The translations under genes were made by a program, and so were the position numbers. A stretch of 64,000 bases of DNA from Nothopassalora personata (taxonomy: Eukaryota > Ascomycota > Dothideomycetes > Mycosphaerellales > Mycosphaerellaceae): positions 1,178,001 to 1,242,000 of the forward strand of contig CM066288.1 in assembly GCA_033816765.1 (NCBI GenBank), in the 5' to 3' direction. The notes below the pieces were generated by a model. It saw only the letters and a program-made list of their open reading frames with translations, searched no databases and was not told the DNA's origin. Below are positions 63,390 to 64,000 of this stretch, piece by piece (within the stretch, counting starts at the first letter, position 1; every line of letters starts with the position of its first letter).

Positions 63390-64000
63390 GGATTACTTAG
63401 AACTGCTAGAGTAAAGGAACGAGTTACAGAAATTGGAATAGGCGCATTTAAAGGAGATTCTATTACTAACGTTTATTTAGTTTAAGGGGATTGGCCTTCC
63501 GAGATCCTAAGGCAATCTACATTAAATGCTTAGGCACGGAAGTAACAGGTAGGCTAACATATAGCTAACATTAGGATGCCGTAGGTCTTTACGATATATA
63601 AGCGTAAGGCGAATAAGAAGAAGCTAGTAGACGCGAGCGTTCACGAACGCCTAGAATCACGAGTTAAGGGAGATATAGAATAGAAGCGTAGGGCACTGTA
63701 CCTAGAATCTAAGATGCCTAAAGGACAAGGTCCGTTCGATAGGAAGTACTTAACTAAGAAATTCTTAAGTATTAAGCGAGGAAGCCGGATTACTCTAGAA
63801 CGACTTACCTTAATTAAGGTTAGCATTAAGCTATTACTAATAGAAAGGGCCTTATTTGATGAGATGCTCTACAACCGGGAGGCAGTCCTTACTTAGGATT
63901 TTAGTTACATAAGGTAAATTAGGTACGACGTTGTGCCACCTTAGAAGATTAACACGGTCCCTTATAGGCTATAGTAGGCACGTCCTATCCAATTACACCT
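63390..64000 (+). pseudogene. Start of pol of Gypsy element III (runs off window)
   Basis: In a different frame from gag, with the pre-RT region typical of fungal Gypsy pol: ESKMPKGQGPFDRKYLTKKF, ALFDEMLYNREAVLT, then DFSYIR and INTVPYRL near the window end, matching the common lead-in in which a Trp-Asp-Phe and a VPHxAW-type motif precede the RT. Stops are RIP-type. The rest of pol and the 3' LTR are outside. Confidence 0.65.

Noticed and set aside
1..64000. CRISPR arrays, rRNA or tRNA genes, bacterial operon features
   Set aside because: No regular spaced repeats or recognisable RNA genes were seen; gene structure is eukaryotic.

Overview
The window is from a filamentous ascomycete genome, most likely a Dothideomycete of the Mycosphaerella/Cladosporium type (inference). 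Short GT-AG introns of about 45-125 nt interrupt the genes. Fungal families are present (TTC27/Emw1, MED21, Rrg7-like, Egt2-like, an MMS1_N/CPSF_A protein, TBC1D20/Gyp8-like, Drs1). The AT-rich islands carry the signature of repeat-induced point mutation (RIP): CpA and TpG are nearly exhausted and replaced by TpA while CpG survives. I see no rRNA, tRNA or CRISPR array.

Layout. 1-15950 is a gene-rich block: a decayed 2EXR/F-box-like gene, a four-helix membrane protein, a TTC27/Emw1 homologue, a small hypothetical gene, MED21, an Rrg7-like nuclease-fold protein, an Egt2-like PLP enzyme and a 1318-residue DDB1/CPSF_A-type propeller protein. 15950-25430 is a RIP island of nested LTR elements: a decayed Copia, a deleted Gypsy inside it, and a complete but mutated Gypsy (18015-24474, duplication TCTAG) inside that. 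25440-31150 holds a TBC-domain GAP gene and the DEAD-box helicase gene DRS1. 31170-64000 is a second transposon island. A Copia element (31724-54365, duplication ATACC) was invaded by a SINE-like non-LTR element (36978-37740) and by a tandem dimer of a Ty3/Gypsy chromovirus (38364-53006, duplication TAGAG). It is followed by a second Gypsy (54834-59816, duplication TTTAG), itself hit by another SINE-like copy and a solo LTR, and by a plus-strand Gypsy that runs off the end.

Main discoveries. (1) Both mutated Gypsy elements (18015-24474 and 54834-59816) carry, antisense to pol and next to the 3' LTR, the same four-exon gene. Its three introns are at conserved positions, exon 2 is exactly 254 nt in both, and protein similarity is visible through the RIP stops. 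Antisense introns would survive retrotransposition. (2) The chromovirus dimer shares one central LTR. Its three 161-bp LTRs are identical, and I found six differences between the two 7241-bp units, five of them CpA-to-TpA. One nonsense falls in gag of one unit and one in pol of the other, so the pair could still complement. (3) Its leader and LTR show complementarity expected for Tf1-type self-priming. (4) Introns 2 and 3 of DRS1 resemble each other like introner-like elements. Most transposon coordinates rest on LTR ends plus target-site duplications read directly from the sequence.
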